From: Doryteuthis pealeii
Taxonomy: Eukaryota > Mollusca > Cephalopoda > Myopsida > Loliginidae
Length of the DNA stretch: 64,000 nt
Direction: 5' to 3'
Assembly (NCBI GenBank): GCA_023376005.1
Contig: CM042151.1
Span: forward strand, 80,262,917-80,326,916
The position numbers and the translations under genes were made by a program. Positions within the stretch are counted from its first letter, which is position 1, and every line of letters begins with the position of its first letter. The notes beneath the pieces are model-generated. The model had not been told where the DNA came from, ran no database searches, and saw only the letters and a program-made list of their open reading frames with translations. Below are positions 22,076-33,989 of the stretch, piece after piece.

Positions 22076-23029
22076 GGGCTCTTATCTCATTTGTCAAAAC
22101 TACTTTGAGAGCTCCTCCTCATATCCTCTTCTCTCTGAACTTGTGTACATGTATGTCTGAAAGTTAGAGATTGTTTTAACATTGTGTTTATGTTAGAAAT
22201 ATGACCCTTAAATATAAATATTTTTACAAATCTGATGAAATGCTTGGGTAGAGGAAGCTTTTCTTAATGCTAAGCAACAAAGATTATTTGCAAAAATATT
22301 TAAATGCTTTTGCCATTAAATAAGCCACCAAGGTTGATATGCCATTAAACAAAGGAACCAAAGATGAAACAGTAACAAAAACATGTAGACTACTGTAAGG
22401 TTCAAGGTTACAATGTAAATTATAACTGGTTGAAACAAACAACTCCGACAAGGGTGATAAAAGGTGATGGACTTTAATAAAAGCACATGGAGAGACATTT
22501 ACGACATGAAGTACATATACATGAAACAAGATACATAGTGGATAATATATGCATACTAGATACATAAGAAGAGTTACATAGAAGATATGTTTAGTTATGG
22601 AGAGTCCATAGTCTAAGGTCACTTACTAGTGTCTGTAATGGGGTCCGAAGCCCCCACACGAGAAGGTGTAGACATAAATGTCTAACCCATTGTAGTCACG
22701 TACCGAGAAGCAAGAGGTCTTGAAACTGGCGCTTCCTGCTTAAATACAGAAAGACGCCAGGTGGTGAGAATAAGAAACGAGAGGGAAGATAACTCTTCCA
22801 AATTCGAGGGGAGACAATCCAACACTACAAATAAATATGAATTTTGGTATATGGTAACTACTTTTGCCTATTTTAAAAACAGTAAAAAATATTTATATAG
22901 TTCTGCCATATATAAATGTCATTTTTTGTTTATATAGAAAGTGGACTGATAACCCACAAAAATACAATTAGGTTTATTCCAACATGTATTATGTTTGAGA
23001 ATAAAGGGTAGATAGAAAGAAGGAAACAG
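22076..23029. other. Repeat-derived spacer, partly higher GC
   Basis: The segment 22,620-22,830 is less AT-rich and contains GAAGCAAGAGGTCTTGAAAC, shared with the SINE-B body at 21,027. No supported gene; the open frames at 22,284-22,622 show no recognisable domain. Confidence 0.4.
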
Positions 23030-23925
23030 TGTAGGGATTACCTCCCCTGCCTCTTGTTGATTTCTACAGTTAATTTCTAAGCGACACAAAAGATCATTAC
23101 CTCCAAAGTGGTTCTGCTAATGACCACTAGGAGATGTGATCAAGGTAATATAGAATGAGAAAGCAGTAAATCAAATCCCTTTTTTTGCCTAGCATCACTC
23201 CAAGAGATCATGTCTTGATGACGTGTCAGGTTCCAGGCATCAGTGGACTTAAGTAGGTAGGATTTCATATAACACACACATACACACAAACACTAGATAC
23301 TATAAAGAAGAATGAAGTCACGAATGTGGTGACAGGTTAAGAGTTAAAGAATAAAACCAACAACTAGAATTGGAATAAAAGACATGTATTACAGACATAA
23401 AACAATAGGGTTGCAGACTTTTTGGTTTTTCTGCACAAATGTTTACAATTTATCCACTTAGCTGAAATCCTGAGGTAGGGATGGTTATCGAAGTCCCTTA
23501 GCTGTGGCCATCTGATAGTTCTGGGAGATATGAGAGAGGTCCTTTTTTACGTCTGTCTTCTTTGCTGGTCAATCAGAAAGAGAGGGAAAGAATTTGTCTC
23601 TTTGGCTTTGCCCCCAAAGTATGCTGGCTCGTGATTGGTTGATTCGATAGAGAGGCTCGTAGACAAGGACGATAACCCATACCTCAGATTTCTTAATAAT
23701 ACCAAAGGACTTTTTCTTTTTTTATTGCACATATACATTTTCCTCTAGTTTTCTATACATGTCATAGAGAACTTTGCTAAAGGACTTTCTTACTTTTATA
23801 TCATTTATATATATTTGTTCTCTCTCTTTAGTTATCAACATTTCTCTAAATAAATTCTATTAAGTTTTTTATATTGTGTTCATTTCAATTATTAACAACA
23901 ACTGTAAAAGTGACCACTCCACAAC
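23030..23925 (+). repeat. LTR-like direct repeat, copy 1 (interrupted)
   Basis: Starts TGTAGGGATTACC and ends near AAGTGACCACT. Shares with the 24,592-25,030 copy the blocks TTGATTTCTAC, GTTCCAGGCATCA, TGCACATATACATTTT-like, CATTTATATATATTTGTTC and TAAATTCTATTAAG with an AATAAA. About 400 bp (roughly 23,290-23,700) is absent from the second copy and is probably an insertion. Confidence 0.5.
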
Positions 23926-24591
23926 AAAACCTGTCACCTAGTAGAAATCAATGGCAAGCAAGGTGTGGCAAGAGAAACCACGCACGTAGTAGTTCGAAGC
24001 GTGCATGACTGTGTTTGGCATGCAGAATGAGATCAGGGGCGAATGGGGAGATTTAACTCACATCCTTCTGATCGTGAGTCATGGCCTGACACATGTGAAT
24101 TACTAAACTGTGCAAAGTAACCCGGATGTGAAGTTTCGTCATTAGGATTGATGCATGCTGATGAATGTCGAACGTGCTGCATGGGCAATTCAGAGTAAGG
24201 AGCCCGGATGAACACAGTAATTGTGTATTTAAGGACCTGTTCTCCCAGACTGGGCATGAAAACAGATTGCTGTAGCATTTTTGCTTTCGCGACGAGTGGA
24301 AGAGAAAAAGATATTTGGATAGTGTTGGTTAGAAGAGTGCAGCATTGCTGGGAGAGATTGTTCCAGACTGAACACTTGGTCAGTTGGGAGAGCAAACGGG
24401 TCAGACTAAACTGTGCCCCCCAGAGTTTACTTTCATTCTTATTAGACAAGGGATCTAATCTCTACAACTTTTTCTTTACTTTTTTTTTGTTTTTAATTCA
24501 AAAGAAATAACCAACTTTAGTCTGGTAGGAATTAATCTATTATCAAAGGTAATGTAAATAAATGGATTAAAAAATGAATGATTTGATACTT
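23926..24591. other. Sequence between the LTR-like repeats
   Basis: About 670 bp, less AT-rich than its surroundings. Open frames on both strands (24,033-24,449 minus; 24,208-24,510 plus) have no recognisable gag, protease or polymerase motif. No primer-binding site or polypurine tract was identified with confidence. Confidence 0.4.
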
Positions 24592-25030
24592 TGTAAGGAT
24601 TATATCCCTTGCTACCATTGATTTCTACTATTTGGCACTAGGTGGCATAAAAATTCATTCTATAATGAGAAAAGGGGAAAAATCAAATCCTTTTCTGGCC
24701 AGCGTTACTCCTAGAATCACATGCCTTGAGGACATGATAGGTTCCAGGCGTCAATGGATTCATATAGGTAAGATTTTACATGACACACCCACACCCATAC
24801 CAGAGGACTTTCACCAAATGACGTTTTCCTCTTTTTATTCCACATATACATTTTTTCTAGTTTTCCATATATGCCATAGAGAGCTTTGCAAAAGGACTTT
24901 TTTCTCTTTTATTGCATTTATATATATATATGTTCGATCTCTTTAGTTGTTCACATTTCTTTTAATAAATTCTATTAAGTTTATTCCAATTGTATTCATT
25001 TCATTTATTATCAACTTTACAGGGTGATCA
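24592..25030 (+). repeat. LTR-like direct repeat, copy 2
   Basis: Begins TGTAAGGATTATATCCC and ends GGGTGATCACCA. It has a TATA-like TTTATATATATATATG near 24,916 and an AATAAA near 24,963. TG at the start, a possible CA at the end and these signals fit an LTR, but a simple segmental duplication is not excluded. Confidence 0.45.
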
Positions 25031-25064
25031 CCAAACAACAACAACAGAAAATGTTGCCCATCTC

Positions 25065-25345
25065 TTCATCTACTCAGATAATTTGCCAGATTTGAGATAT
25101 ATTCATTTTCTCTGCTATTTACAAGATGTATGAAATGTTTGAAGGATCTCTAATTTTCCAACAGGGAAGTTGGCTGAGTTGCCTTTTATCAGTATCAGCT
25201 GGACAGCAAGGGAGTCTATCCCCTTTTCACTAGTGATAGACCAGGAAATTGTTTTTGTTTCTGAGGTTGACTGCCACACCTACCATCAGCTTGTTTCAGC
25301 AGTTTGAGGTTGCCACGCTTGTTACTTTACCACACAGATCCAAGA
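25065..25345 (-). repeat. SINE-B body, copy 3
   Basis: Near-identical to 20,588-20,858, including CATCTACTCAGATAATTTGC, CAGCAAGGGAGTCTATCC and CACACAGATCCAAGAT, with a ~25-bp addition near 25,295. No tRNA-like head. Confidence 0.75.
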
Positions 25346-26638
25346 TCCTACATTTTAAATTTGGTGCTATGTGCTTTTATATATGAAACCACATTTAGAG
25401 TCTCATGAATGACCCCTGTGTATGACATCTTTGGTCTATGGTTGGTTCTCAACAGTCAAAGAAAGAAAACCTTGCTACTATCTTGTTTATTTTATTATTT
25501 GCTTGTCCATTACAATATGGAATTTGTGTCTGAAGGAATTTTCTCTCTAGAGTTGTAATTCTATTATGTAAAACAAATTTTGTATAAATTCAGTGACAAT
25601 ATAATAAAGAACCAAATAAACTTCTAATGAAGTTCTGTGATCATATGTGGCTATCTTAAAAACAACAGTAAATATTTACGCCTATGTAGCGAGATTGAAC
25701 AGCAAAACTCACAAACCTGTGATGAGCCAACAAGTCCGTCAGTCGAAGAGACAGCAAGTGGTATTTTGTGCGTGTGGGCGGAAGCAGAAATGTGACGAGT
25801 CCAAATAGTTGTGAAGGAGGTGAAATAGTGAGTGTCCTTGAGGCCACAATTTGTAGTGGCAAGTCTCGTGGCTGGTGAGACAAGAGTTGTGATATGTCTC
25901 GGCCAGACCGAGTATAACAGGAGACAGTTGGACCGTGGTGACGGGGGAAAACACAATGGACTTAGTTTGTCAAAATTCTTGTCAAGTGTTACGTAGTCTT
26001 TGGTAGAATCAGATTACAAATTTTAACATTTAATCACCAAGATTTATTCTTCATTTATGAAATGTGATAAAATAACATAAATAAAATAAATATATACATA
26101 TAACATAGATAAAATGATAAATAAAGCCAGGTCGCAAACCCATGTCAAATCATCCAGAAAAAAGCAAAATTGTCACCCACCCCATCAATATTTCTGTACA
26201 GGTGTGGACTGTGTTAAAGTTAGACAATCCCCAAAATTTGAGCTTCCAATTCCAAAAATTGGCGATGTTATGTTGATTTTTTTCAATGATTTCAAAGATA
26301 TCTAACTTATTTACCTAAAATGTATAAATCATATATGACATTTTGGGAAAAAATTATATTTATAATTTAAAATTATAACATCTGATTTTATGAGCTTGTT
26401 TGCTAGTGGCAGCCATACACTTTAAAATATGGGCTCTCAGGTAAATATGAAAATCAATCTAACAAAGTCTCTCTGGATACAGAAAATTACAGCCTGCAAT
26501 GATACCCAAGGTGATAGAGAGAGAGCCCAAAAAACTTAATATAAGCAGCGACAAAGCCAAGAAGATAGCCAACATAGAAAAAGTAAATAAGATAATGATA
26601 ATAAGAAGAAAGTAATAAGAAGTATTCAACATAGATTT
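25346..26638. other. Spacer with a higher-GC island, no gene recognised
   Basis: The 25,690-25,950 segment is noticeably GC-richer and open in several minus-strand frames, but none shows a domain. The frames overlap each other, which argues for chance openness in non-AT-rich sequence. Confidence 0.35.
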
Positions 26639-26640
26639 AC

Positions 26641-26900
26641 GAGAGTGAGTCAAAAAGTAATGCCATTTTGTTTAGGACATATTATTACCAACACAGAAAC
26701 ATTTATCATACAGCAAAATGAAGTTGGTCCTCTGAGGATCACAACCCTACTCCTCCACATAGTCACCGTTTCTCCCAATAGAAATGTTCCACCTTCGAAT
26801 GAGAGCATGTATCCCTGCCCTATAAAATTCTGTTGACTATTCTTTGATACGCTTCTTCCCTGGCATAATGTTTGCCTCTCAAACCTTCTTTCAGGGAGCC
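26641..26900 (-). pseudogene. Mariner transposase 3' end with terminal repeat
   Basis: On the minus strand from about 26,900 the frame reads GSLKEGLRGKHYAREEAY, then a stop-containing continuation with HSKVEHFYWEK, matching the C-terminal end of mariner transposases (family pattern LKEGLRGKHY ... RRWNIAI.RNGDYVE). It terminates at GAGTGAGTCAAAAAGTAATG (plus strand, 26,641), typical of a mariner terminal inverted repeat. The 5' portion of the element is absent. Confidence 0.8.
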
Positions 26901-27009
26901 AAAAAGATGATAGTCTGATTTCAGTTTATTTCAATCGGGAAAATTGATTTGATATGCGAGGAAATTGAGTTACAAATGGAAAAAATAAACATGTGAGTCA
27001 ATGTACCAC

Positions 27010-27054
<45 letters not shown>

Positions 27055-28160
27055 AATTTTTTTTAATATTGGAAAATTGAAAATACAGTGTTCAATTACA
27101 GGTGTAAGAGCTGTATTTATTTGTTATAGAGTATAATACATTTAAGGTGTTATTGTTACCATTGGCTTCAAAACAGCTTGTTAGCCACTTATTGTCAAGA
27201 CAACATGGCTGTGAAAGCATATAAATGTGAAAAAAATTACATATATATATATATAGATATATAATAAATGGAAATGAATCCGACAGTATGATAAATTTTA
27301 TTTTCGATATGACAATGATCGCAACACCTTGGATTTGTAATGATTAATAAAATGGCGGTTGCTGATTGTTTTAAAAAGGAGGGAGTAAGAATTCCAAAAT
27401 GCAATAACGGAACCAACAGACGCTGAATTAAAAAACCGAGCGCCAGAAAGAAAAAGCGGGAATTCAGAAGTTTTTTAGGATGACAAACAAGTACTAGTCA
27501 TCACGCAAACAAGTCAGCTCCATTATCGAAAAATGAAAGAAGATAAAATATGAATTGTTAAAACAAGAACATATAAAAAAAAAGGACTTTGCCCGGTATG
27601 CTGTTCTACATTTCTGTAACTTTATTTAATACAGGTTGTTTATTTTAATACGACTTTGTTATTTTTCCATTGTGTTGAATCATGTTTGAAGTTAGTAAGA
27701 TGTGTACAACATATATATAAAATATATATAACACACAACATACTACAGATTTGTTAGCCATATGGATTTCCAGAACATTCCGTATCTTTCTTAATTTTGC
27801 TGTGGACTTCCATTTAAACTTGTTTTCATGGCTGGATTGCATCCTATACACTTGTGATGAAATTTTTATCTTATATTACACTTTTACTTCAAACTTTATT
27901 GAATTCTTCTCATTGATGTTGACTTAGTTTTTAAAAATAAAATTTATTTTATTTTTAATCCAAAATATGCATTTTATACAAATTTTAAAATACATTCTAG
28001 CCCAGAACGTGAGCATTGTTTGAGCCTCTCATGCCAAACAGTTAACTATTCCTTCTTTCTTTCATCAATATAGTTGCTCTTGAGGAAGACCGTTTCTTTT
28101 ATAAAAGGTCGAAATATATATCTGACAGCGCACTGCTATTATTTGTTTTTTCTACCTATT
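26901..28160. other. AT-rich spacer with microsatellites
   Basis: Holds (TA)n runs at about 27,019-27,048 and 27,240-27,262. Around 28,075-28,125 the phrase CTTGAGGAAGACCG...AAAAGGTCGAAATATATAT looks repeat-derived, but I could not assign it. No gene. Confidence 0.4.
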
Positions 28161-28167
28161 TTCAATC

Positions 28168-28198
<31 letters not shown>

Positions 28199-28258
28199 GT
28201 ACCTTTCTGTCCATTAAGGATGATGGCGTAGTGTTCAAAATTTTTTTATCTGCATCTG

Positions 28259-28305
<47 letters not shown>
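28168..28305. repeat. (TA)n and (CA)n(TA)n microsatellites
   Basis: TA runs at 28,170-28,192 and at 28,270-28,302, the latter preceded by CACACACACACA. Confidence 0.95.
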
Positions 28306-28306
<1 letters not shown>

Positions 28307-28639
28307 TGAATGAACAAATAAAAGGTTTAGCTTTTATTTATTTACATGGGAACAATATTTACAACCAATGGTTTCCTGCTAACGCATTCATCAGGTAAAT
28401 GAAATAGTTTTTTTTTAAATGATAGAAATGGTGTAAATGGTTAGATGTGTGTTTTTTAACTGTGTTCTCATGTTGCATGTTTATGTGATGTCAAATGCGC
28501 TTTTTGTTTGTACGTGTGCGTATGTTGTCATGCTTGTGTGCATGAAAATGTGTGAAGACTGTGATGTCATGATTGTATCCACGATATATATATATAAATA
28601 ATTTGGCATAAAATACAAGAGTTGGTATTATGTTAAGTA

Positions 28640-28830
28640 AGTAAGTAAAGTCGTCGGGCGGCCTAATGTCGGTATCAGCCATGCTATCCCCTTTTCACTA
28701 GCGCTAGACCAAGGAGATTATTTTAGCATCTGAGGTGGAGCGCCACACCTACCATCAGCTCCTTACTTTACCGCACAGATCCCTGTGCTACTCATACGCT
28801 GAGTTGGCGAGGGCGGGTAACCAACCAAAA
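28640..28830 (-). repeat. SINE-B body, diverged copy
   Basis: Contains CTATCCCCTTTTCACTAG, GCCACACCTACCATCAGCT and CACAGATCC...TGTGCTACTCATAC in the same order as the 20.7-kb copy but with more substitutions. Confidence 0.7.
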
Positions 28831-29610
28831 TACAATGAAAATCAGTTAAAACAGACAATAGTAAACAAAAGCTATATATCTATTCTTTATTATCTTCCAG
28901 ATATACAAGCATCTTCCTATCAAAATATGAAAAATTTTTCACATTAACCAAAGGAGGATTTTTTTCTCAGTGTTAATATGATCACTTTTCAATCAGTTTC
29001 ATTTTGGATGGAACCTTGCTATATACATTTGCAACCTAGGGCCATGATTTTGATTGGCCATCCAATCAAATATGACCTGGGAGGGGGGACATCTTGGGGG
29101 GGGAAAAATCTCCACCCCACTTTTCTTTGATTGGTGAGCTACTCGATAATATGTTTATTAATGTATAAATGGTCTTGTGCCAGACTTAGTTGTAATTTTC
29201 CATAGCACTGAATCGAACTTATAATCCAAAATAAGTAAATGTTTTATTTATCTAAATAAAAATGCAAAACTGACTTTTTCAACTTTCTTTGTTTAGTAAT
29301 TTTTTGTCCTTCGCCGACGCAAACTTTTGATTTGACATTTGAAGGAACCCAGCATAGGGACTGTGGGTCACCAGGTGTGATTTCTAATATCATTATCATT
29401 ATTTGGGTTTGTTTTACACTTCTTATAAAGGATTATAATTTTGTAAGATTAAAGTTTCCTTCAAGTATGTATCACATATGTATTTTTAAAGTTGAACTCC
29501 TTGAAAATACTGTTCCACACACTGCACAAGAGATAGGTTTATCTCCAGTGTGTATGTGTATGTGGAATTTTAAAATTCTTATCCATAAAATGAATGTGTA
29601 CATATTTACC
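28831..29610. other. Intergenic sequence with a weak minus-strand ZNF trace
   Basis: No gene seen. From about 29,500 the plus strand carries ACTGCACAAGAGATAGGTTT...TCTCCAGTGTGTATGTGTATG, the reverse complement of a linker/finger pattern (HTGDKPIS), so a small decayed finger fragment may sit at 29,480-29,600 on the minus strand. Confidence 0.4.
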
Positions 29611-29879
29611 AAGCCCTCCGTATGAGCAGGATGAGACACAAGGTCATATTTTGAGAGGTTTGAATTCAGAGTTTTCCTTCTCCTAGACTGGTTGCCTAAC
29701 TAAGATTAAAGAGCGCAGTCTATCTTGCTATTTACTCATAGCTGGAAGAAGAACAGGTGGCTGCATACCTTTTTCAATGGTATTAGTGCTATGTGAAATG
29801 TAGACAGCCTCGTATAGGATTTGAAATCGGATTGACAAGTCCATTTCCTATGACTATAACTATTACACCATGCACCTCA
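29611..29879 (-). repeat. SINE-A, most complete copy
   Basis: Minus-strand reading starts GGTGCATGGTGTAATAGTTA, then a box B-like GATTTCAAATCC, CATTTCACATAGCACTAATA, TTCCAGCTATGAGTAAATAG, GGCAACCAGTCTAGGAGAAG and ends CTGCTCATACGGAGGGCTT. This copy best shows the tRNA-like head and defined 3' end of the family. Confidence 0.8.
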
Positions 29880-30500
29880 ACCACATCAAATAAGTGTAGG
29901 GTTTCTCTTAAGTGTGTATTTGCAAAATAATACAACAAAATTTACACATATTTATACCAAAGTTAGACAAAAAGACAACAAAAATGTTTAGTATTTTGTT
30001 AATGTTATAAAGATTCCATTTCATTTCCAACTTCCGTTTGGTTATTTCTCATTTAGTAATTTTTGTTAGGCTACAACACATCCCCATGTGCTGGTCTCCA
30101 TAGAGGACGTCGCTTATGAGTTGTGAGACATGCTGGAACCAATAATCTCTAGTTATATTTTATAGTAATGATATTAATCAGAAACAGATTTTCAAATAAT
30201 TTTCAAATGTCAAAAACTTCAAAAGATTTTATTAACTTTATTATCATTTAAAAATTAAAAAAACTTTGTATTTGATAAAGACGTAAAAGTGAAAGTTGTC
30301 ATCTGATGAAATTGCAATTTTCAAAAACTTTTATTTTTCACCTGTCATCATTCTTAATTGTTAGAAATATTTATCATACACAGCCATAAACACTTGTTTT
30401 AAAGCTGGAATTCCCTGCAAATACTGATGTATTTAGAATGTCTCATGTATTCTAACAATTGTAATTTTTGTGAAAGTGCTGATATAAATATTTAACAAGT
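29880..30500. other. 3' flank of the minus-strand ZNF array
   Basis: AT-rich with two weak linker-like traces on the minus strand (for example AAGAGAAACCCTACACTT complement near 29,895-29,915), suggesting that decayed fingers once extended further. No open frame. Confidence 0.35.
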
Positions 30501-31909
30501 TTAGGATTTATCTTTGGTATGTGTTTGCAAGTGTTTTTTTAAATTGGAATTCTGTGAAAATGATAATCTACACACTCCACAATTGTAGGGTTTCTCTCCG
30601 GTATGCGTTTGCATGTGCCTTTTTAAATTATCTTTTCTAGAAAAAACTGATCCACACACTTCACAAGAGAATGGTTTCTCTCCAGTGTGAGTTCGCATAT
30701 GTCCTATCAAAGCTGAGCTTGAAGAAAATTCTGAGCAACACACCTCACAAGAGAATGTTTTCTCTCCAGTGTGAGTTCGCATGTGTATTCTTAATGCTGA
30801 ACTCAAAGAAAATGCTGATCCACACACTCCACAAGCATAGGGTCTCTCCTGTATGTGTTTGCATATGTATTCTTAATTCTGAATTCAAAGAAAATGTTGA
30901 TCCACAGATTCCACAAGTGTAAGGTTTCTCTCCAGTATGTGTTTGCATGTGTCCTTGTAAATCATCATCTTTTGAAAAGACAGATCCACACACTTCACAA
31001 AAAAATGGTTTCTCTCCAGTGTGAGTTCGCACATGTTCTATCAAAGCTGAGCTCGAAGAAAATTCTGTGCCACATACCTCACAGAGAATGTTTTCTCTCC
31101 AGTGTGAGTTCGCATGTGTGTTCTTAATGCTGAACTCAAAGAAAATGCTGATCCACACACTCCACAAGTGTAGGGTTTCTCTCCAGTATGTGTTTGCATG
31201 TGTATTTTTAATGCTGAACTCAAAGAAAATTCTGATCCACATACTTCACAAGTGTAGTGTTTTCCCCCAAAGTGCAATTGCATGTGTCTTTTTAATCTCC
31301 TTTGATCTGCAAATGCTAATCCACACTCTTCACAAGTATAAGGTTTCTCTCCAGTGTGTACTCGCAAATGTGCTTTAAGATGACTATTATCAGCAAATGC
31401 TGATCCACACACTACACAAGTATAAGGTTTCTCTCCAGTGTGCATTAACATGTGCCTTTTTAAAGTTGAATTCACTGCTGATCCACACAATTTAACAATG
31501 GTTTCTCTCCCAGTATGTGATCGCATGTGTGTTTTTAAATGGGATTTATTTGAACATTTGACTCCACACACTTCACAAGTATAAGGTTTCTCTCCAGTGT
31601 GTTTTTGCATATGTTGTGAAGAGTTGAATTCACTATAAATCCTGATCCACATACTTTGCAAACAAATGGTTTTCTTCCTGTGTGTATTTGCATGTGAACT
31701 TTTAAACTATAACTATATGGAAATGCTAATCCACACACTTCACAATTGTAGGGTTTCTCTCCAGTGTGTAATCGAATGTGTGTTTTTAGACTGGAACGCT
31801 GTGAAAATGCTGATCCACACACTTCACAAACAAATGGTTTCTCTCCAGTGTGTGTATGCATATGCATCTTTAAATGCCATCTGCCTGCAAATTCTGAGCC
31901 ACACACCAA
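30501..31909 (-). pseudogene. C2H2 zinc-finger array, ~17 fingers, frameshifted
   Basis: Read 31,909 to 30,501 there are about 17 finger positions in four overlapping frames: 31,909-31,535, 31,661-31,041, 31,242-30,745 and 30,827-30,501. Frame changes fall near 31,620, 31,078 (one base missing relative to the sister finger) and 30,838 (about two bases missing in the linker). The first finger lacks Cys1, and the sixth (ETIVKLCGSA) lacks Cys1 and is shortened. Four fingers are tandemly duplicated (SLSSAL, SSSSAL, KDD/KDN). The end reads HLQTHTKDKS and a stop. No acceptor like that of the other units lies between it and 33.7 kb. It is either a real pseudogene or an intact gene hit by sequencing errors; the adjoining palindrome arm is error-rich. 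Confidence 0.75.
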
Positions 31910-32794
31910 AGGATTGTTTTACTTTCTGTGTGTTTCTGCATGTTTTTTTTTGCCTTATTCTTTTCTGTTTGCAGATCTATTTAAAAGTTGAAATCAAATA
32001 TAAATTTCTTTGCTTTGTATTTTCACATATAATTGTGAATTTTTCTTCAATTTGTGATCTTCTTCATTGTTTTTTTTGGTTTATATTATGTATATATATA
32101 ATATATTATATATAATATATTCATCAATCAAAAAGGTAAAAATTCAATAAACACATGATCAGAAAAACAAGGAAGATCTTTCGATGACCAATAACCGAAT
32201 ACAATAATATAATTATTAAAATGCTTAAACACAAATTTAATTTTTTCTTGCTACTTAAAGTTTTACCAAGAATGCAATTATCAGATTAGAGATAAAATGA
32301 ATATGAATATAAGTAGTTCAGCTAGAAATAACAAAATCCTTACCTTTCATTTAAAAGCAAAATGAACATATAAAGAATTAATATATTTTCTCTGATACTG
32401 TATAAATTATCTTGCTCTCTTTCTCTCTTCATCTAATAATTAATACTATTTCTAAGGCTGAACTTTGTAGCTTAAGTGGAAGAGACTTAGTACTTTATAT
32501 GACATATAAGTGTTATGTGTGTTAAGTATTATTCAAAGTCAATCAATCTCAGCCTTTCCTAAACTTACAAGCATCAATAATAAAAGACTTGTGATAGTCT
32601 TGAGCAGAAAGAAATTATTTTCTATACAATGCAATGGATATTTCAATAAGAAATGTTAAAGAATTAATATGATTTTAACTCATTCCCAATCAAATTTTCA
32701 CCACACTGTAACAAATTGGGTAATCTGAATATTAGCAACATATATGAGAGTAACCTCCCTTGTTCTTTTCATTTTGAGGATCTTAATGTTTAAT
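31910..32794. other. Sequence between the minus-strand ZNF array and the palindrome
   Basis: AT-rich. A TATATAATATATTATATATAAT run lies near 32,090. From 32,700 there is a copy of a repeat with GGGTAATCTGAATATTAGCA and GAGTAACCTCCCTTG that is repeated again from 32,885. Confidence 0.45.
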
Positions 32795-33089
32795 CTTTTA
32801 AAGAAAATATTATTGTTTATCTTTAATAATAAGTTCTTAATACAGTTTTTTAAAATATTATTCTTATGTGTTATCTTTTTTTTAAATTGGGTAATCTGAA
32901 TATTAGCAACATAAATGAGAGTAACCTCCCCTTGTTTCTTTCATTTGAGGATCCTTATGTTTAATCTTTTAAAGAAATATTATTCTTATGTGTGATCTTT
33001 AATAATAAATTTTTAATACAGTTTTTGTTTCAATAAAATATAACATGTGTTGGCTTTTTTTTAAGTAAAAGTCTCTATAAAAACCAATT

Positions 33090-33710
33090 CACATATTTCG
33101 CAAATGTAGGATTTCTTTCCTATATGTGGTCACACATATGCTTGTAAAATCAAATTCTTTGAAAATCCACTAGAGAAATGTTTTACTTTTAATATGTTTT
33201 TGCATATCTTTTCATCCTGGAACTCATAAAAATGCATCACAGTATGAGATTTCTCTACAGTGTGTTTGCATATAATGTTTTCAAAATATAATTGTTTAAA
33301 AATCCTGAACCACAAGGAGAATTTATTTCCAGTGTTGGTTTATAATAGTGTTTTTGAAGTAGAAGTTGTTGTAAATTGAGATCCTCTCATATCACAATTG
33401 TAGGGATTCCAGCTTGTGTTTTTAGAAGAATTCATAAAAAATGTTGATGAACACACTTATATAAAAATCTTTTTTTCCAGTATAGATTTGCATTTTAAAA
33501 ATTCACAGAAGTAGACCCACAGATTCACCAGAATCCCATTTGTCTCCAATGTATGTGTTTTAATTATCAATTCAGTGAAAATGCAGTGTTGTTGATTTTT
33601 AAAGCAATTTTAAAAATCTTTAGATGTCTGGCCATCAAGTGAATTCAGTTCTTCTCCAACTCAATTGTTTGCCATCAAGTGAATTGGTTCTTCTCCAACT
33701 CAATTGAAAT
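33090..33710 (-). pseudogene. Decayed ZNF terminal exon, left-arm copy (unit 4')
   Basis: Inverted copy of 59,883-60,520. It follows an acceptor (complement of CTGTGAATTAAAAAG at 33,711) and carries a 45-bp tandem duplication of the exon start. Finger traces such as KHTVEKSHTV and SSGFSKNLILQAYV remain, with most zinc ligands lost. No functional array. Confidence 0.75.
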
Positions 33711-33820
33711 CTGTGAATTAAAAAGAAATATTATTAAAGAAAACAGCATCATTATGTATTATTTATAATTATATTATTCATAATACAGTTTTTTTTAATA
33801 AACATCTCATATTCTACATT

Positions 33821-33989
33821 CAAGGTGTGGCAAAAAAGTACTGAGATTTTTGGTACTTTTGACACACCTTCTAAAAAATTAATGTTCCATTCATTGTATC
33901 TTGGTAAATGTTCATTGTATCTTTAAATGTCCCATTCATTGTATCTTGGTAAATACAGCTTTAAAATTTATACTTTTTGACACACCTTG
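33821..33989. mobile_element. MITE family C, left-arm copy
   Basis: Inverted ends CAAGGTGTGGCAAAAAAGTA and the complement of TACTTTTTGACACACCTTG. The first ~50 bp already form an imperfect hairpin of two such ends. The interior holds short tandem repeats of TTCATTGTATCTTGGTAAAT. Mirror at 59,604-59,772. Confidence 0.7.

Noticed and set aside
24033..24449. 138-codon minus-strand frame between the LTR-like repeats
   Set aside because: No recognisable gag, protease or other domain, and a competing plus-strand frame overlaps it in less AT-rich sequence where open frames arise by chance.
30671..32115. Plus-strand frames rich in Cys, Val and Leu opposite the zinc-finger array
   Set aside because: They are antisense shadows of the repeated finger codons. 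The same pattern appears opposite the other arrays (6,927-7,166; 18,240-18,473; 51,779-52,705).
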